A stretch of 15,517 bases of DNA from JBELMB01 sp042088665 (GTDB lineage Bacteria > Pseudomonadota > Alphaproteobacteria > Rhodobacterales > Rhodobacteraceae): contig JBELMB010000121.1 in assembly GCA_042088665.1 (NCBI GenBank), forward strand, positions 1-15,517, read 5' to 3'. Shown here piece after piece: positions 14,093 through 15,517 of this stretch (within the stretch, counting starts at the first letter, position 1; each line of letters begins with the position of its first letter). Made by a program: the position numbers and the translations under genes. The notes below the pieces were generated by a model. The model saw nothing but the letters and a program-made list of their open reading frames with translations, was not told where the DNA came from and did not search any database.

Positions 14093-14104
14093 GACAGCGC
14101 TGTC
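14093..14104. promoter_or_regulatory. Perfect palindrome GACAGCGCTGTC
   Basis: A 12-bp perfect inverted repeat in the non-coding stretch between the E1-beta fragment and the terminator of the phn-side operon. Its position upstream of the minus-strand lipoyl-monooxygenase-ALDH operon would suit an operator, but no clear -35/-10 pair was found near it. It does not match the palindrome at 246-257. Confidence 0.25.
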
Positions 14105-14149
14105 TGGCTGCGCCTTGAGGCAGACCGCGCGTGACGCTATCGCCCAAAG

Positions 14150-14178
14150 CAAAAAGCCCGCTGGATCACCAGCAGGCT
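14150..14178 (-). terminator. Rho-independent terminator of the phnE-side operon
   Basis: Read on the minus strand, AGCCTGCTGG and CCAGCGGGCT form a ten-pair stem with one mismatch around a TGAT loop and run straight into TTTTT. It lies about 48 bases after the stop of the small exported protein gene. It should stop transcription coming from phnE before the E1-beta fragment and the lipoyl operon. Confidence 0.82.
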
Positions 14179-14225
14179 CTGAGTAGTGCGTAAACCCGGC
14201 GGTCAAACGACCCTTTGCCAGCGGG

Positions 14226-14642
14226 TCACCAAATCTTCCACCAGGGCTTTTTCTCTTCGGCGGCAACGGCGGCAGGTGCCGGGGCCGCTTCGCTTGCCGC
14301 GGGCTCTGCCGGTGCCTCGGCGGCGAGCCGTTCCGTGGCGCCCGCTTCGGCAAGTTCCAAGGCTACGGCCAGTTGCGTCTTGGCCGCTTCCAGATCGCCG
14401 TTGCCACAGGTGGCAAAGGCTTCGTCCAGCATCTGCTGCGCCGTGGTGGCCGCCTCTTCCGTGGCACGCGGGATTTGCAACCGGATGCGCGCGCGCAACA
14501 TGAGTGCATCGACATCGTCACAAGCGTCGATCAACGCCTGAAACGCAGCGTCCGTGTCCACAGCCGTCCCGGCCTGCTGTTCCTGCGCCATGGCCGGCAC
14601 GGCAAACACAACTCCAAGTGTAAGGGCAAAGATGCGTATCAT
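14226..14642 (-). CDS. Small exported protein of unknown function
   Basis: A 138-residue protein with a clear signal peptide (MIRIFALTLGVVFAVPAMA, cleavage after residue 19), so it acts in the periplasm. The mature part has a helical segment with two cysteines (41 and 79) that could form a disulfide. An Ala/Pro/Glu-rich stretch at about 103-130 follows, and the C-terminus is basic-aromatic, KKPWWKIW. The start at 14642 has AAAGGAGA seven bases upstream; longer in-frame starts lack a signal. It lies 34 bases after phnE on the same strand and ends before a strong terminator, so it is the last gene of that operon. I do not recognise the family. Any link to phosphonate uptake is from position only. 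Confidence 0.75.
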   Translation of the reverse strand: MIRIFALTLGVVFAVPAMAQEQQAGTAVDTDAAFQALIDACDDVDALMLRARIRLQIPRATEEAATTAQQMLDEAFATCGNGDLEAAKTQLAVALELAEAGATERLAAEAPAEPAASEAAPAPAAVAAEEKKPWWKIW

Positions 14643-14676
14643 ATGTCTGTCTCCTTTAAATCGGCCCACGACCCGA

Positions 14677-15517
14677 TCACGCAGACCGCGTTTCGGTGCC
14701 AATCAATGCGCGACGCAGTCGGGCGGACATGGCGTCCATGCCAATCACGGTGCCCAGCACGAGAACCGCCATATAGGCCACGTTCTCAAAGTCGTTGCCG
14801 GTCTGCAAAGCGCCGAGGAACTGCAGGCCGATGCCCCCTGCCCCCATCGCACCAATGATCACCGCGCCGCGCGTGTTGCTTTCGAGGTAGTAAAGCGACT
14901 GCGAGATAAACACCGGCATGATCTGAGGCAGAATGCCAAAGCGATGCTGCTGCACGGTGGACGCTCCGGTGGATTGGATGCCCTCGCGCTGCTTGTTGTC
15001 GGCGTTCTCGATGGCCTCCGACATGAGCTTGCCCAGCGTGCCCGTATCGGTAAAGGCGATGGCAAAGATGCCGGTAAAGAGACCCGGTCCGAAGGCGCGC
15101 AGGAAGATCAGCGACCAGATCAGCGTGTCGATGCCCCGCAGCGTGTCAAACACCCGCCGCAGAATGACCCGGAACGGCAGCAGCCAGGACAGAAGGTAAT
15201 AGACCAGCAGGAAGGCAATACCAAAGCTGATGAGCCAGGCCGGAATGGCCACATACATCGGCGCGCCAACCGCCAGCACTATCACCGCAAAGGGCAGCCA
15301 GATGGTGATCGAATAGGCGATGATGTTGCGCTCTCCGGTGTTGCGCGCCGCCATGAAGGCCAGCGGCAGGCCCACACCCGCAGCAATCATCGTGCCCAGA
15401 AGCGCCATGAAGATCGTCTCGACCATGGCCCACAGAACGGTCCCATGTCCCCAAAGCGTGTTGTCGCGGAATTCGGTCCAGACCAGAGCCGCATTCGACA
15501 TCTCCGGCACCACACGG
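14677..15517 (-). CDS. phnE: Phosphonate ABC transporter permease PhnE (partial)
   Basis: Inner-membrane subunit of a phosphonate/phosphite/phosphate-ester importer of the PhnCDE type. At least 280 residues are visible, with five to six hydrophobic segments. The ATPase-contact loop is the diagnostic part: LGKLMSEAIENADNKQREGI, then STGASTVQQHRFGILPQIMP. The segment SLYYLESNTRGAVIIGAMGAGGIGLQF is also characteristic of PhnE. The frame is still open at the window edge. The in-frame GTG (15513) and ATG (15501) codons near the edge may be internal, because some PhnE proteins have longer N-termini. PhnC, PhnD or another permease would be expected upstream, outside the window. A small exported protein follows after 34 bases. 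Confidence 0.92.
   Translation of the reverse strand, partial: RVVPEMSNAALVWTEFRDNTLWGHGTVLWAMVETIFMALLGTMIAAGVGLPLAFMAARNTGERNIIAYSITIWLPFAVIVLAVGAPMYVAIPAWLISFGIAFLLVYYLLSWLLPFRVILRRVFDTLRGIDTLIWSLIFLRAFGPGLFTGIFAIAFTDTGTLGKLMSEAIENADNKQREGIQSTGASTVQQHRFGILPQIMPVFISQSLYYLESNTRGAVIIGAMGAGGIGLQFLGALQTGNDFENVAYMAVLVLGTVIGMDAMSARLRRALIGTETRSA

Noticed and set aside
1..15517. CRISPR arrays, tRNA or rRNA genes, riboswitches
   Set aside because: No regularly spaced repeats, no tRNA cloverleaf or rRNA sequence, and no known riboswitch core were seen on reading the gaps.

Overview
The window reads as a chromosome segment of an alphaproteobacterium, most likely a Rhodobacterales/Roseobacter-group member. 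This rests on high-GC coding sequence, Rhodobacteraceae-like protein sequences as I remember them, a CUT1 transporter in roseobacter style, and a phnE gene at the right edge. No organism can be named from the sequence alone.

Left edge (1-306): the last 50 codons of a probable prophage tail gene, then a good ribosome site and an ATG opening with MARAQ. That resembles the start of the next phage tail gene, but the resemblance ends after five codons. A likely sigma70 promoter follows (-35 at 244-249, -10 at 267-272). A perfect 12-bp palindrome with a central CG (246-257) overlaps its -35 and is a candidate operator for the LacI-type regulator encoded downstream.

Plus-strand operon (307-10385): a CUT1 ABC importer (binding protein, two permeases, ATPase), a LacI-family regulator, a tandem SnoaL/NTF2-like protein, a two-domain cupin, an alpha/beta hydrolase, an RraA/HMG-aldolase-like protein, and a second tandem SnoaL-like protein related to the first. 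Most junctions are overlaps or short gaps. Strong intercistronic hairpins follow the binding-protein gene. No sugar kinase, dehydrogenase or isomerase is present, so the imported compound is probably not an ordinary sugar fed to glycolysis.

Convergent gap (10386-10656): a weak terminator candidate and a stretch resembling an IS5-family end.

Minus-strand operon (14076 down to 10657), in transcription order: a 3' stub of a 2-oxoacid dehydrogenase E1-beta gene, a free-standing lipoyl-domain protein, a phenol-hydroxylase-type FAD monooxygenase and an aldehyde dehydrogenase. The rest of the 2-oxoacid dehydrogenase is missing from the window. A rho-independent terminator (14150-14178) separates this block from the last one.

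Right edge (14226-15517, minus): phosphonate-type permease phnE, running off the window, followed by a small exported protein of unknown function.

Taken together, the centre looks like an accessory catabolic island. It combines one importer, one repressor and an unusual enzyme set (oxygenase, ALDH, hydrolase, aldolase-like, cupin, two double-SnoaL proteins, lipoyl carrier). It sits between a cut prophage and a phosphonate-transport locus, with broken genes or IS-like sequence at three junctions. The substrate is not known. A role in breaking down an oxygenated aromatic, terpenoid or similar ring compound is inference only.
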